Notes: generated by a model from the letters alone, not told the origin. Counted from the first letter of the stretch, positions 12,661 through 24,108 are shown. The stretch is DNA of 64,000 bases from Chionoecetes opilio (GCA_016584305.1 JACEEZ010022897.1:111001-175000); one strand, 5' to 3'. Program-made: numbers and translations.

Positions 12661-12908
12661 TGTATTATTATTATTATTATTATTATATATTATATTATTT
12701 AATTATATTAATATGTATTATCATATTATATTACATTTATATATTATGATATTTAAATTAAATAAAAATGTATTTTATTCAGTGATTTTTTTCTTTTATA
12801 ATCAGTTATCATCACTTGATTAAAATAATTTGATTTTAATCATGCCAACCCTGACCATCACCATGTCACCAACTCCCATTTGTACATCTACACCACTGGG
12901 GACATAAC
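12176..12908. repeat. AT-rich stretch with (ATT)n, no gene seen
   Basis: An (ATT)n microsatellite spans about 12604-12690 with one interruption. From about 12780 to 12853 the sequence resembles the right end of the hAT element at 1570-2594 (tttgattttaatca ... ccaaccctg). Otherwise unassigned. Confidence 0.6.
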
Positions 12909-14830
12909 AATCAATCATTGGGGGCATGCGCCGGGGGGCGCGTCGCCTCGCCTACCCTACGACGCCACTCCCGGGGGTCACCACGCGCGAGTTCCCATGC
13001 AGGCTCCTTTCCCATACCAAGCAGCTCTCGACAAGAAACATCAACTTGCCCCAGCCACGAGCCATGTGGGCGCCCCCTTGGCCTCCTCCACGCCGGATTG
13101 TCTCTTACAGATACAACCCGATGGGAAGGATCGGTTTCAGGGTAGCATGCCACATGCCCATATAGCCGAAGTTGGCACTGACGGACTATGCAGGTAATAG
13201 GCCTCGATTCAGTCTCACGGTGCAATCGCTGATTTGACACGTAATCATCCCAGCGATACCCAATGATTCTGCGGACACTTATTACCAAAGGCATTGATTC
13301 GTCTCTTCAAGTCACTATTTAGTGTCCATGTCTCACAACCATAGAGTAAGACAGGGATCACAAGCGACTTGAAGATCCGTACTTTGTCCTCCTGCACAGG
13401 TACCGACAACGCCAAATACTCCCGCTGAGCGAGTCCATGACACCGTGGGCTATGCCAATCCGCCGTAAGACTTCTTGACGTGACCCGCCGTCATTATGGA
13501 CTGCGCTACCAAGGTATGTAAAACTTTCCAAGATCTCAATGTCCTCACCACACGCATGAACAGACTGTACTGCTTCATCTAGTAAGTCTCCAAACACCTG
13601 GACCTTGGTCTTGAGCCAGGAGACCTCAAGTCCCAAAGGCTTTGCCTCCTCGTGCAGCGCCTCGAGAGCTATCACCAGGACCTTCAGCGACTCAGCAAAG
13701 ATTACTGCATCATCGGCAAAAACAAGATCAGTGATCTTGGTGTTGCCAACGGATGCTCCACAATCACTTTGATCTACAACCTTGTCCAATACCCAGTCCA
13801 TACAAGCGTTGAAAAGTGATGGGGCAAGGACGCACCCTTGCCTCACTCCTGTATTCACAGGAAAGAAGCTGGATACACCTGCCCCACACTTCACAGCACT
13901 CTCAGTCCCAGAATACAGACCAGTTATCAAACCAATAGTCCTTGCAGGAATCCCTCGAAGTCGCAGAAGATCCCAGAGTGACTCACGATGCACTGAGTCA
14001 AACGCGTTCTTGAGATCAACATAGGCTGCAAGCATCCCCTGTCGAAACTCATGTCGGCGTTCCACCAGGACACGAAGCGCTAGGATACGGTCCGTTGTTG
14101 ACTTACCAGGCGTGAACCCAGACTGCTGAGGTCTCTGATGCTTCACCAGATGGCTGCGAATCCGTGTCAGCAATAGATGGGCAAGCACCTTGCCTGGTAC
14201 GCTGAGCAGTGTAATACCACGGTAATTGTTGCAGTCCTGACGGTCCCCTTTCTCTTTCCAGATAGGGACGACCAGCCCCCTTCTCCAGTCAGGAGGAATG
14301 GTACCTGATTGCCACACGGCAGTCAGGACAGCATGCAACCCGTGGATCATGGCCTCACCCCTAGCTTTGAGGAGCTCCGCACTGATATTACAAACACCAG
14401 CTGCCTTTCCACCCCTCAACTTTGCTACAGCCTCTCTGACTTCATCAATAGAGGGTGCGCTTTCGTCAATGGGAGGATCGGCATCCACTGCCTGTAACCC
14501 AGTGGTGTGAAGCTGCTCAGTTGGAGGGTCCACCGTGAACAACTGCCCAAAGTACTCAGCCCAACGAGCCATCTGCCCATCCATGTCCGACACGAGGCGC
14601 CCATCTGCTGTTCGAATAGCACTCGCCCGAGAAGGAGACTTGGAACGGAGCTTCTTCAGGGCTCGGTAGGCGGGTCGGAGGTCATTAGCGTTCAAATGAC
14701 CCTCGACATCCTCAGCGAGACTCCTGACATACCTCTCCTTGTCTCTCCCCAGGAGGGTTCTAGTCCGGCGTGACAGAGCCCTGTGCTGGTCCCGGTTCCC
14801 AGCCGGATATAATGTCCGGATATCGGACAT
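12909..14830 (-). pseudogene. 5'-truncated LINE with near-intact reverse transcriptase
   Basis: The 490-residue frame 14830-13358 carries the linker upstream of the RT (KERYVRSLAEDVEGHL), the fingers (NNYRGITLLS), QQSGFTPGKSTT, YVDLKNAFDSVHRESL with the first catalytic Asp, GVRQGCVLAPSLF, and the FADD box in LVFADDAVIFAES. The C-terminal domain follows at 13294-12911 in another frame (RRIIGYRWDDYVSNQRL, RGRPHGSWLGQVDVSC), so one frameshift near 13360 breaks the protein. The endonuclease domain is lost by 5' truncation at about 14830. The 3' end is near 12909 at 'tcaatcattggggg', as in the fragment at 26285. RTE-like; clade uncertain. Confidence 0.85.
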
Positions 14831-15049
14831 AACAGATTACATGTATATAGCTTTTCTGACAAGGATGAACATACATATAATCATTAAAAAGACCGTGCTT
14901 TACCAAATTATTCAAAGGCTACACAGGCATAAGATTCATGGAAAATAAGCTGACAGGCATGGTATACTCACATCATTTAGCAAGAATCACTGGTACAGCA
15001 AATTGGTGTGAAAATTCATAAAACTCCATCATTGAATTATCATCTAACA

Positions 15050-15386
15050 CAGGGGTTCTTAACCTTTTGATGATTGCAGACCCCCAATGGATTGATTGCC
15101 CAATATGGTCCCATACCCCATTCACTTGACTGTCGAAATAATAATCATTAACATTCCTATTAGTTGACAGTATGACTTCCAAAGATGTCAATAGTTTGAA
15201 TATACTTTAGATATGGATAGCTAGGAATAGCAATAACAGTGCTAGTTAATAATCTAACATTCTATCCAAGTATAAATTAATACATTAAAATTAAATAAAT
15301 GCAAATATCCAGATCAAGTCCCATACCCCCAGCATTTGGTTCCCATACCCCCAAGGGGTATGGATACCCCCGGTTAAGAACCCCTG
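15050..15386. mobile_element. hAT MITE with perfect 8-bp TSD
   Basis: The ends are CAGGGGTTCTTAACC and GGTTAAGAACCCCTG. The target duplication ATCTAACA is identical on both sides (15042-15049, 15387-15394). It is 337 bp and non-coding, and belongs to the same family as 15489-16113 in opposite orientation. Confidence 0.9.
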
Positions 15387-15488
15387 ATCTAACAGATGAT
15401 CATATAACACATTCATACTTTTTTCAACCCTAAAAATCATAACAGGCTGCACAGTTACCACACCTACAGACCACCTAGAGTCCTAGAC

Positions 15489-16113
15489 CATGGGTTCTTA
15501 ACCAGGGGTATCCATACCCCTTGGGGGTATAGGGAACTCTGTAGTGTAGTGGTAGGGAACTCTGTAGTGTAGTGGTTAGCACGCTCGGTTTACAACCGAG
15601 AAGTCCCGGGTTCGATCCCCGGGCGGAGCGAAAGATAGATGGGTGGTCTTTCTTAAATCCCTAGCCCCTGTCCACCCAGCAGTGAATGGGTACCGGGTGC
15701 CAGCCGGGGGTTTGTAACCCCCCCCCCCCCCCCCCCGGGGTGGAGGCTTCGGCCAACACTAATATGCAGCAGCGGTAGATCACTATGGCTCTGAGGCATT
15801 ATCCTCTAAACAAAACAAACAAGAAACAAGAGAAACAAGAACCAAATGCTGGGGGTATGGGACTTTATCTCTGGATATTTGCATTATAATAAATTTATAC
15901 TTGGATAGAATGTTAATTATTAACTAGCAGTTATTGTTATTTCTAGCTATCCATATCTAAAGTAGATTCAAGCTATTGACATCTTTGAAAGTCATACTGT
16001 CAACTAATAGGAATGGTAATGATTATTATTTCGACAGTCAAGTGAAGGGGGTATGGGACCATATTGGGCAATCCATTGGGGGTCTGCAATCATCAAAAGG
16101 TTAAGAACCCCTG
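15489..16113. mobile_element. hAT MITE carrying a SINE
   Basis: The ends are CATGGGTTCTTAACC (one change from CAGGGG) and GGTTAAGAACCCCTG, with an 8-bp duplication TCCTAGAC (15481-15488, 16114-16121). It lies within the LINE above. Apart from the nested SINE its interior matches the hAT MITE at 15050-15386 read in reverse. Confidence 0.85.
15555..15832 (+). repeat. SINE-A with tRNA-Val-like head
   Basis: The head (about 15560-15630) has an A-box-like TAGTGTAGTGGTTAGCAC, an anticodon arm CTCGG-TTTACAA-CCGAG that would place TAC (Val) as anticodon, and a B box GGTTCGATCCC within a T arm closed by CCCGG/CCGGG. A non-tRNA body follows (ctgtccacccagcagtgaat), then a C-rich run and an A-rich tail. 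A 24-bp stretch of the head is duplicated at the 5' side. Head plus body plus dispersed copies (5505, 36397, 53085) make it a SINE rather than a functional tRNA gene. Confidence 0.75.
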
Positions 16114-16735
16114 TCCTAGACCATGAAGCAAGTCCTCATAGTCAAGGACCACCTTGACATGAGAGGCACACAAACACTTGCTGTAGCTGCCACAAACCCT
16201 CAACACCCACTACACTACATGGCATACCACCCTCACATGCCAAGAAACATCAAAACAACACCTAGCACACATTATCACATATGAATTCTATCATCACTTC
16301 CACTTTGTCCTCCCTAAGCCGGCATCGAGAAACATATCCATACCCAGATCACCCATCGCTCCATCCAATCACTCAAGGACAACACTCAGCTGATTGCACG
16401 GCCCCCAGATATCCATCCTTCCGAGTCCTCCCTCCCCTGTGAGGACAGAGTCCACCTGGCCAGGCTGCAGTGTGGACAGAACCCGGCTCTGCTGAACTAT
16501 CAAAAGAGGTTGGATGGGTCCATTGCAGATGCCTGTCAGGGATGCAACACCGCATCCCACACAAGCAAACATATTATGGAAGACTGCACTGCACATAATC
16601 ACAAATCCCAACAACACAACATACAGTCCATCCATGAAGGCCCTATGGGAAAGCCCGGTACAGACCATGGCCTCATAGGAGCTCGGGTCTGTTCAGCCAT
16701 GCAACCGAAGGAATAACAACAACAACACATCGTTA

Positions 16736-17329
16736 ATGTATGAACATTTTCATGACGTAAGGGATGCGGTGACCCCAGCCCACTATGCTGTGGTCTATAC
16801 AATTCTGCAGTGCAGTTAGTCTGGATGGCTAGCCTGAGACACGAGTCATAGAGTGTATGTCTCCGTATTCTCTGGGTGTCTCAGGAGGTGATTAAAACTG
16901 ATGAAGGTGGACAGTTGGGTTCCTTCCCAGGTAGTGTTATGTGTCACGAATGGAAATATATGATTTTAGGTGTGTGCCACCCAAATTGTTTTGGAAATGG
17001 CTAATTTCCAATATATTCCAATATATTCCAATATATTTCCAATAATATTTCCAATAATAATTGTATGAAAATGAAAAGAAAAAAAACATATTCACACACA
17101 AAAATGGTCCCTTATGTTACTGATATCATAGGTATCAGTACTTACACAGTTCCTTATGCTCACTATTTCTGATTCAATTTTTGAGTTTCTGATGCATGAA
17201 GGGTCAGGCTATCAAATCAGATCATAAGTTCAAAAGATTACACAAATACTTGAACAATTATCTCTGGCATGATTAATTTGATAATCCAACACTTCTAAGC
17301 TCCTATGTATGCCAGATAGGCATATATAG
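16736..17329. other. No gene seen
   Basis: Between the LINE tail and SINE-B I see no coding or terminal-repeat signal. It includes a short 'ttccaatatattccaatata' run near 17010-17050. If the host gene continues it would be intron. Confidence 0.4.
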
Positions 17330-17700
17330 ATGGGGAGGCGGTAGCAGATTGGGTAGCGTCTCCGAGTGGCGTGCTCGGTGACCCGAGTTTGATCCCCGAT
17401 GAGGGCGAATATCCACTGTAGATCTTTCTGCAACCGTTGAGTGGCCTAACAACACCCACATGCTACCCATTACATTTACCTTCCATTGCGAGTGCATCGG
17501 AGGACAAAGGGGGGCGGCATGAGCCTCTAATCACAGGCGTCACTATAAAAACCCTGCCTGCGCCACCACGGGCGAGGGCCAACCATCACAGTTCTCGATT
17601 GAACCTCCAGGGCCTACCATCCCACCCCTGGAGGTCACTGCCTACAGGTGCTATAGGCACGAATGTGTAGAAGAAAAAAAAAGAAGAAAAAAAGATAAAG
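17330..17700 (+). repeat. SINE-B with tRNA-like head and A-rich tail
   Basis: The head (gggtagcgtctccgagtggc ... gagtttgatccccga) carries recognisable A- and B-box-like segments. The body includes gcatgagcctctaatcacag and ctggaggtcactgcctacag, then an A-rich tail at 17672-17700. Partial copies lie at 10085-10240, 33900-34200 (minus) and 36530-36600. It sits about 60 bp from host exon 3 on the intron side. Confidence 0.7.
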
Positions 17701-17759
17701 GCTCCCATAATGTGTTTCTACTTCAACATTTTGAAAAAAATATAAAGTATCTTCCATAC

Positions 17760-17941
17760 CTGGATCTCTGACCCTCCTTAACTTCATTGGAGTTCTTGTT
17801 GCTCTCACCACAGGTCACAGAAGGGTTCTCTGAAGATCGACTGGCTGATGTAGACTCTTGATGTTTTGAAGAGCTGCCTGTGGGTCTGGAACTTGATTTC
17901 TCTCTTGCCTGGTGGCCAGATGGCAGCTCCTCATCAGAGTC
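17760..17941 (-). CDS. Host gene, internal coding exon (third recognised), Ser-rich
   Basis: On the minus strand a 182-bp open stretch begins after the acceptor CCTCCCAACAG and ends at the donor CAG|GTATGG. It enters in phase 0 and leaves after two bases of a codon. The translation starts DSDEELPSGHQAREKSSS and continues as a low-complexity Ser/Asn/Glu-rich segment (SSKHQESTSASRSSENPS, ESNKNSNEVKEGQ) with no stop. Joined to the previous exon it makes one continuous acidic run, which supports the splice. The composition suggests a disordered region of a nuclear protein; no catalytic domain is visible. An alternative acceptor 13 bp upstream (GACCCAG) would bring in a stop, so the one given is preferred. 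The next exon was not found. Confidence 0.65.
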
Positions 17942-18868
17942 CTGTTGGGAGGTGCTGGGTCAACGCACAAGAGTAGTTGTATTAGCTTGATTTACAATCA
18001 AACAGAACACATACAAATAGTATCCAGAAATTAGTGTTTTCATTACACAAGCGAATTTGGTGATTACAAAATACATTGACTGGCTTATGGTTCACTTCTC
18101 CCTATTCAATAAAAGCTCACTCTCTCACTTCCAATAAATTTCAATTCATCATCTTTATTTCTTCCAGCTAATCATATATTTTCCAGCCTTTCTGCACATG
18201 TTATGCTTTGCTAATCTTCTTTCTGAAGTTGTGAACACTGATTACTGCCTTGTTACTCCACAGCATTCACTTATCAGAAAATAGAAATAAATGGAACAGG
18301 GTGAAGTATTGGGTGTCAAGGGGCAAACAGGATGAAGTTACTTAAGTTATAATTATGGAATAGGATTAGTCTAATGAGCACTTAGTTAAGTATTTTTTAT
18401 CAATCGAAATTAAGAACATTTGCAACACCAAAATACATTATAAATTAAGATCTTGTACATTATGAATACTACAAATATCAGCGGAAACCTTTCAACTTTC
18501 CCCACCCAAAATAAATGGATCCATTTACTCTACTTAAGGTAACTATAGATTGGAAATCTTCAAGCCTCAAATAGAAAGGCAGTGATGTTGATTTTTCGAT
18601 GTGAACAGTATTTTTGATGATACAGCCAATTTACGTACAGGAAAATTTGTGCGCCCTAAAATGACTGACACCATGGTGTGACGTCACCGACTTGTTTGCT
18701 ACAGACCAGCAACACAGCAGTCAAGCGGCGGCTCCACAGTAACAGTAACAGTAACTTACATTACCCTACTACCGCAGGTGGCCAGTAATCCTCCTTCAAG
18801 TTATGTGATAGGTTTTCACTGTGTTTGTGAATATATAAGTTGTAGTTTATAAGGAAGAAGATAGAAGA
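17942..18868. other. Intron sequence, unassigned
   Basis: AT-rich sequence with no coding or terminal-repeat signal. The stretch at about 18735-18840 (attaccctactaccgcag ... tgtgtttgtgaatata) recurs at 63845-63935 and is an unclassified interspersed repeat. Confidence 0.45.
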
Positions 18869-19640
18869 ACAGAAAGAATGAGAGCACCTTCCCCGTGCAC
18901 ACACACACATCTGATCAAGTGCACACTGTGAATATAGCGCCTTCCACGCACACGCACACACACATACATACAGTAAACCCTCTCTAATTCGAACCCGTAT
19001 GATTCAAACTTCGGATAATTTGACCTGTTTAGGGCCAGTTCGAATTTTTCAACAACTTTCCATAATCTGAACTGAAGTTCGAATTGTCCGCACATTGTTC
19101 GAATTGTCGGAGTTTTCTGCAGCATCTTCCACTTCCTCTGTGCCACCCACTTCGTCAGCCAGCCTCCACATTGCCTCCAACACATTAATCACCTCAAGCA
19201 CTGAAAAACTTACCTTACAAATCCCCAGATAAACACCTGCCAGGGCTACGTTCAGTAGCGGTCACCCACATGGTAGTCTATAGAAAGTGTCGTACCACAG
19301 GCATCAACACACGGTGGTACATATTAATGTTTCTTATATACTTTACTGGTATTCGTCAGTTGCATTTATATAAATGGATAAATCAAGAAAGTTCTGTGTA
19401 GGAAAAGTTGTATATTTCTAGTCCTTGATACAAATATTCATGACTTAGTGGCGGGCTCTGAAATATTTTGACCAATGCTTATTTAACAATGAATCTTTAT
19501 CTGTTATCAAAAACACATGAGAAAATTATCTACTTATATTAATGAACAAATACAGCGGCAGAAGAGGTTTCATTACAAAGCCCGCAGTAGTCATTTTTTA
19601 TCCGAGCTGAGATGAAAAAACTGGTTCTGTGTAGCATTTA

Positions 19641-20566
19641 CCGTATTTTACGGCTTATTTTTACGGCTTATAAGATGCTGCATCTTGGAAAACGCACCCT
19701 GATTTTGGAAAGAAATTTCTAAGAAAAAAACATATAAACAGACCACCAAAACATTTTCTTTTCAAAGTCATTTTCACACAAGAACACACTCATTATTCAT
19801 TATCTTCATTCAGCACTGCTCATCAGCCATTCATATTTTCTAGCTTGTATGCGATATTATAAGTAAATCGTTTTGATGAATATGCCATCGGTTATAATTT
19901 CCAGGACTGAATAAAGCTTGTGATACGTGTGACAGCCCGGTGGTAAATGATACATCAACACTAGCAGACGATAGGTGGCGTTGTTGACGCCAATCTGCCG
20001 AGGCGGAAGTTGCCGCGGAACGGCTCCCGCCAGTCTTGGTGGCAGACTCATATAATAGTCTTAAGGCCGGCTCCCACTAGCCCGATTCTACGGCCACCGT
20101 TGCCGTTCCCCGCCCAACAATGATGTCACAAAAAAGTCGACCGCACAGAGCGGTCGTCGAGCGCATGGCCGTACAAAGTTAAAATCAAGTCATCTCTCTC
20201 GCTCGGCGGTGTCCGCTGGAGCGGAGGTGCAAACAGTGCCCGGCTCCCACTACAGCCACTCAAGCGGTGATGATGGCGACGTCATTGATGGGCGGCGAAC
20301 GGCAACGGCGGCCGTAGAAGTGGACTAGTGGGAACCGGCCTTTAGCTTGTGACACGTGTGACAGCCTGGTGGTAAATAATACATCAACACTAGCAGACGA
20401 TAGGCGGCGTTGTTGACGCCAATCTGCTGAGGCGGAAGTTGCCATGGAAAGGTTCCCGCCAGTCTTGGCGGCAGTCTCATTCCAACATTAGTCTTGGAAG
20501 ACGCAGGAGTATTTTTCAGGGTATTTTTTAGGAAAAAAAGTGCGTCTTATAAGCCGTAAAATACGG
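19641..20566. mobile_element. Tigger-like MITE, family C (TIR CCGTATTTTACGGCTTAT)
   Basis: Ends ccgtattttacggcttat and ataagccgtaaaatacgg with TA at each side, inserted in the family-D Tigger. Its core segment of about 140 bp ('gcttgtgatacgtgtgacag' through 'ggcagactcat') is present twice, at about 19915-20050 and 20346-20480, with a PIF MITE lying between the two copies. Confidence 0.75.
20064..20341. mobile_element. PIF/Harbinger-type MITE
   Basis: 278 bp with ends AGGCCGGCTCCCACTAG and CTAGTGGGAACCGGCCT and a TTA duplication (20061-20063, 20342-20344). GC-rich and non-coding. Confidence 0.75.
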
Positions 20567-20727
20567 TATGCCTTCTGGAATTTAACCCCTATTAGTTCGA
20601 ATTAGAGAGGGTTTACTGTATACTGGTCAAGAGCACATAGTTAATATAGCACCTTCCACGCACACACACACACATACTGGTCGAGAGCACATAGCTAATA
20701 AAGCGCCTTCTATGCACACACACACCA

Positions 20728-22068
20728 GACCAGACTGTTATAGACCAGTGTCTTTGACTAGCACAGTATGCAAGATATGTGAGAAAATAATAAAGAAGCA
20801 ATGGACGGAATATTTGGAAAATGAAGGTATAACAGACCGGCAGTATGGCTTTAGGAAAAAGAGATCATGTGTGACCAACATAATAATCTTTTACTCAAGA
20901 GTAATTGATATAACACAAGAAAGAGATGGATGGGCAGACTGTGTATACCTAGATCTTAAAAAGGCAGTTGACAAAGTTCCACATGAGACTACTTTGGAAA
21001 TTGGAAAATATAGGAGGAATCAAAGGGGTGATCAAAACCTGGATGGAAAGTTATCTGAGAGGAAGAGAAATGAGAACAGTAGTGAAGGATGAAAAGTCTG
21101 AATGGAGAAACGTATTTAGTGGGGTACCACAGGATCAGTGTTGGCACCAATAATGTTCACGATTTACGTCAATGACATGACGGAGGAAATAAAAAGTTAT
21201 ATTAGTCTATTTGCGAATGAGGCAAAACTATTAAGAGAAATAAATAGCTATAAAGATTGTGAAACACTACAAAATTATCTGAACAAGATCTACGAATGGA
21301 GCAGAAGATGGGAAATGGAATTTAATGTGAATAAGTGTCATGTGATGGATATTGGAAATAGCGAAAAAAAAAGATATAAATGACCATATAAAACGAGAAA
21401 TTAAATAATTACAAAAGTTCATGAAGAAAAGGACCTGGGAGTGATAATGCAGAATAACCTACATTCCAGAAAAAACATAAATAAAATATTTGGAGATACA
21501 TACAGGATGTTAAAGAATATTAGAGTGGCATTTCATTACATGGACAAAAATATGATGAAAGATAATTACTACAATGATCTGACCAAAAATGGAATATGCT
21601 GCCATTGTATTATAAACAAATAAAAAGAAACATGTGGAAAAGTTGGAGAGGATACAGAGAATGGCAGCAAAGATGGTACCAGAGCTAGAAGAACTCTCTT
21701 ATGAGGAAAGGTTGAAGGAAATATTGTTACCAACACTCGAGCAGAGAAAAGAAGAGACTAAATAACAATTCTTAAGCTGATAACAAAGATGGAAGAAACA
21801 GACAATGAGAGACTACTGACTCAGAAACAAAGAGAAGGTCGATACACAAGAGGACATACAAAAAAACTAGGAAAAGGGAGATTGCTGAACAACATAAAGA
21901 AATACAGCTTCCCTCATAGAAGTGTAGAAGTTTGGAATGGACTAAATGAGGTGATATCGGCACATAATGTGCACCAATTGAAAAAAAAGTGGATAAATGT
22001 AGATATGGAGACGGGACCACAAGAGTGTAGCTCAGGCCCTGTAAAACAACTAGGTAAATACAACAAGG
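20728..22068 (+). pseudogene. CR1/Jockey-type LINE, decayed reverse transcriptase
   Basis: The frame 20712-21092 gives YRPVSLTSTVCKICEKIIKK, DRQYGFRKKRSC and WADCVYLDLKKAVDKVPHE (consensus DLKKAFDKVPH). 21138-21383 gives MLAPIMFTIYVNDMTEEI followed by SLFANEAKLL, where the catalytic FADD box has become FANE. Later pieces at 21420-22060 include the C-terminal FPHRSVEVWNGLNEV segment. The 3' end carries short GGTAAATACAACAA repeats, typical of CR1-like tails. Multiple frameshifts and the lost Asp pair make it inactive. Confidence 0.8.
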
Positions 22069-22074
22069 TAAATA

Positions 22075-23076
22075 CACACAAACCTCGTTTTCCCGGACTA
22101 ATAGGGGGGAGCACTGGTCCGGGAACCGCAAAAGTCCGGGAATCGCAACATTCCGATGCAATTTTTTTTTTATTTACTATTATTATTTTTTTTTTTTATA
22201 TCATAAAGAACTGGCCAAGGGCACAACAAAAATGGGTAACACAAAGCCTGCTTAGTTGCCAGTCCCTATAAAGAAGACAGTAAGAGAATTAAAAAAAAAT
22301 TAAAAACCCACATTACCCACCCCTGGACGTTTATCCTACTCTAGTATTTACTGTCTGGCAACCGACAATATGAACTACCCCGCCGCAGACTTTTACGTCC
22401 GCTGAGAAATGCTACCACCTGGCGGGAGGCAGCAGAAAGTGTTCAATAGTCTCAAGAGACGTTCCTGCACCAGGGGCAGTGGGGGTCAGGGGACTAACTG
22501 AGGCAGTGCAGGTGAACCGTGTGTCGTATGCCCAAATGTAAACAATACGACCGCTGAGCATGCTGCCACCTAGCGGGAAGCAGCAGAAAGTATTCAATAG
22601 TCTCAAGAGACGTTCCTGCACCAGGGACAGTGGGGGTCAGGGGACAAACGGAGACTGTGCAGGTGAACCGTGAGTGTCGTGTGCCCAAATGTAAACAATA
22701 CGACCGCTGAGCATGCTGCCACCTGGCGGGAGGCAGCAGAAAGTGTTCAATAGTCTCAAGAGACGTTCCTGCACCAGGGGCAGTGGGGGTCAGGGGACTA
22801 ACGGAGGCTGTGCAGGTGAACCGTGAGTGTCGTGTGCCCAAATGTAAACAATACGACCGCTGAGCATGCTGCCACCTGGCGGGAGGCAGCAGAGTGTTCA
22901 GTAGTCTCAAGAGACATTCCTGCACCAGGGGCAGTGGGGGTCAGGGGACTAACGGAGGTGGTGCAGGTGAACCGTGAGTGTCTTGTGTCCAAATGTAAAC
23001 AATACGACCGCTGAGCATGCTGCCACCTGGCGGGAGGCAGCAGAAAGTGTTCAATAGTCTCAGAGATGTTCCTGCA
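22075..23076. mobile_element. Tigger-type MITE, family G, right end lost
   Basis: Left end CACACAAACCTCGTTTTCCC at a TA, as in the complete copy 32828-33729. Inside lies a piece of LINE 3' UTR (about 22200-22290, matching 34320-34400), then a tandem array. The copy stops inside a repeat unit at about 23076, where CR1-type LINE sequence begins. Confidence 0.7.
22400..23076 (-). repeat. LINE/MITE chimeric tandem repeat, about 152 bp x 4.5
   Basis: Units begin CGCTGAGCATGCTGCCACCT at 22400, 22552, 22705, 22858 and 23009, with periods of 151-153 bp. On the minus strand each unit encodes part of the zinc-knuckle segment of the LINE at 2962-3417 (CPWCRN ... TIEHFLLP, with an extra SL). The remaining bases of the unit come from the host MITE. 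Confidence 0.85.
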
Positions 23077-23099
23077 CTGTGTGTATATGTGTATATTTA

Positions 23100-23905
23100 C
23101 TTAGATTGACTTAATCCATACTCCCAGATCTTTTTCGACCTTTGTTTTGATTATCCATTCGTTTCCCATCGAATACTTTCCTCTCTGTCTCTTTTTGCTA
23201 CTGCCCATTTCCATCACTTTACACTTTTTAGCATTAAACTCCATTTCCCATAGTTGACTCCATCTGAAAATCTTATCTAGATCCTTTTATAAATCCTCAC
23301 AGTCCTCTTTACTTTCTACTTTTCTTATTAATTTAGCATCAGCAGCGAATAAACTCATATAACTGTTCACTCCCTCTGTCATATCATTTACATAGACCAA
23401 GAACATCACTGGGGCCAATACTGATCCTTGAGGAACTCCACTTATCACACTGCACAATTCTGACTTTTGATCTTTTATTACTGTTCTCATCTCTCTGTTG
23501 CTCAAAAAGTCTTCCATCCACTTCAGCAAACCACCCTTCAATCCTCCTACATGTTCTAGCTTCCAGAGCAGTCTCTTATGAGGTACCTTGTCAAATGCCT
23601 TCTTTAGGTCCAAGTAAATGCAATCGACCCACCCTTCTCTTTCGAGAAGGAAATCGAATTTCGTAAATTCGTTGTACATGACATTCCTCCTCTAAATCCA
23701 AACTGGCCACCTGCGAGTGTGTTTGTCTCTTTCAAATATTTCAACCATCTGTCCTTCACAATTTTTTCACACATTTTTGCCACTACACTTGTTAATGATA
23801 CTGGCCTGTAATTTAATGGTTCTTCTTTGTCTCCTCCTTTGTGAATTGGCACAATATTTGCTCTTTTCCAATCAAGCGGGACTCTGCTCTCCTTGAGTGA
23901 ACTCT
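23100..23905 (-). pseudogene. CR1/Jockey-type LINE reverse transcriptase fragment
   Basis: Minus-strand frames 23852-23604 and 23679-23287 give IHKGGDKEEPLNYRPVSLTS, GGQFGFRGGMSC, DCIYLDLKKAFDKVPHKRLL, SGVPQGSVLAPVMFLVYVND and SLFAADAKLIRKV. The order and spacing are those of the RT fingers and palm. The FADD box reads FAAD, so one catalytic Asp is missing, and a frameshift near 23650 splits the domain. It is the same subfamily as 20728-22068 in the opposite orientation. Confidence 0.85.
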
Positions 23906-23912
23906 CAATGTG

Positions 23913-24015
23913 TGTGTGTATTTACCTAGTTGTATTTACCTAGTTGTAACATACAGGAAAAGAGCTATGCTCGTACTGTCCCGTCTCCAAATCTACTATT
24001 ATCCAGTTTGCCTTT
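23913..24015 (-). repeat. CR1-type LINE 3' end
   Basis: Minus-strand 3' terminus with two GGTAAATACAACTA-type tail units, preceded by coding LKGKLDNSRFGDGTVRA. A second copy is at 45106. A (TG)n microsatellite of about 78 bp (24023-24101) follows. Confidence 0.7.
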
Positions 24016-24020
24016 GAAGT

Positions 24021-24022
<2 letters not shown>

Positions 24023-24101
<79 letters not shown>
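24023..24101. repeat. (TG)n microsatellite
   Basis: About 39 TG units. Cys-Val or Thr-His repeat frames here are artefacts. Confidence 0.95.

Positions 24102-24108
<7 letters not shown>

Larger units (their letters stand above)
15395..16735 (+). pseudogene. 3' region of an I/RTE-X-like LINE, interrupted
   Basis: After removal of the hAT insertion at 15489-16113 the frame reads through KIITGCTVTTPTDHLES, DHLDMRGTQTLAVAATN and HYMAYHPHMP, with internal stops. From about 16320 the frame is open: HIHTQITHRSIQSLKDNTQL, DRVHLARLQCGQNPALLNYQ and the zinc knuckle CQGCNTASHTSKHIMEDC (C-x2-C-x8-H-x4-C). It ends in an AAC tail (about 16716-16728). The post-RT segment, knuckle and tail mark a non-LTR retrotransposon C-terminus. 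The 5' limit near 15395 is uncertain. Confidence 0.75.
18971..20618. mobile_element. Tigger element, family D (TIR CAGTAAACCCTCTCTAATTC)
   Basis: Complete inverted ends (right: gaattagagagggtttactg) with TA on both sides. The region just inside the left end (about 19085-19225) recurs in inverted orientation near the right ends at 29600-29760, 30500-30660 and 37800-37940. It reads as an acidic peptide VLNVLEAMWRLADEV plus TEEVEDAAENSD in those copies, plausibly the C-terminal part of the transposase. Families C and PIF are nested inside. Confidence 0.75.
18885..20745. repeat. Minisatellite split by a Tigger insertion
   Basis: Units of about 55-60 bp ('gagcacatagttaatatagc', then 'gccttccacgcacacacaca') occur on both sides of the Tigger element at 18971-20618: roughly 18885-18968 on the left and 20621-20730 on the right. 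The array is short, about four units in all. Confidence 0.6.

Noticed and set aside
15560..15631. Functional tRNA-Val gene
   Set aside because: Cloverleaf-like and with A/B boxes, but joined to a SINE body with dispersed copies and lacking a clean acceptor stem.
22412..23014. 143-codon and related frames that look like a repetitive protein
   Set aside because: Tandem copies of a captured LINE fragment; open only because the unit length is close to a multiple of three.
22400..23076. CRISPR-like array of regular repeats
   Set aside because: Units are about 152 bp, contiguous, without unique spacers, in a eukaryotic MITE.
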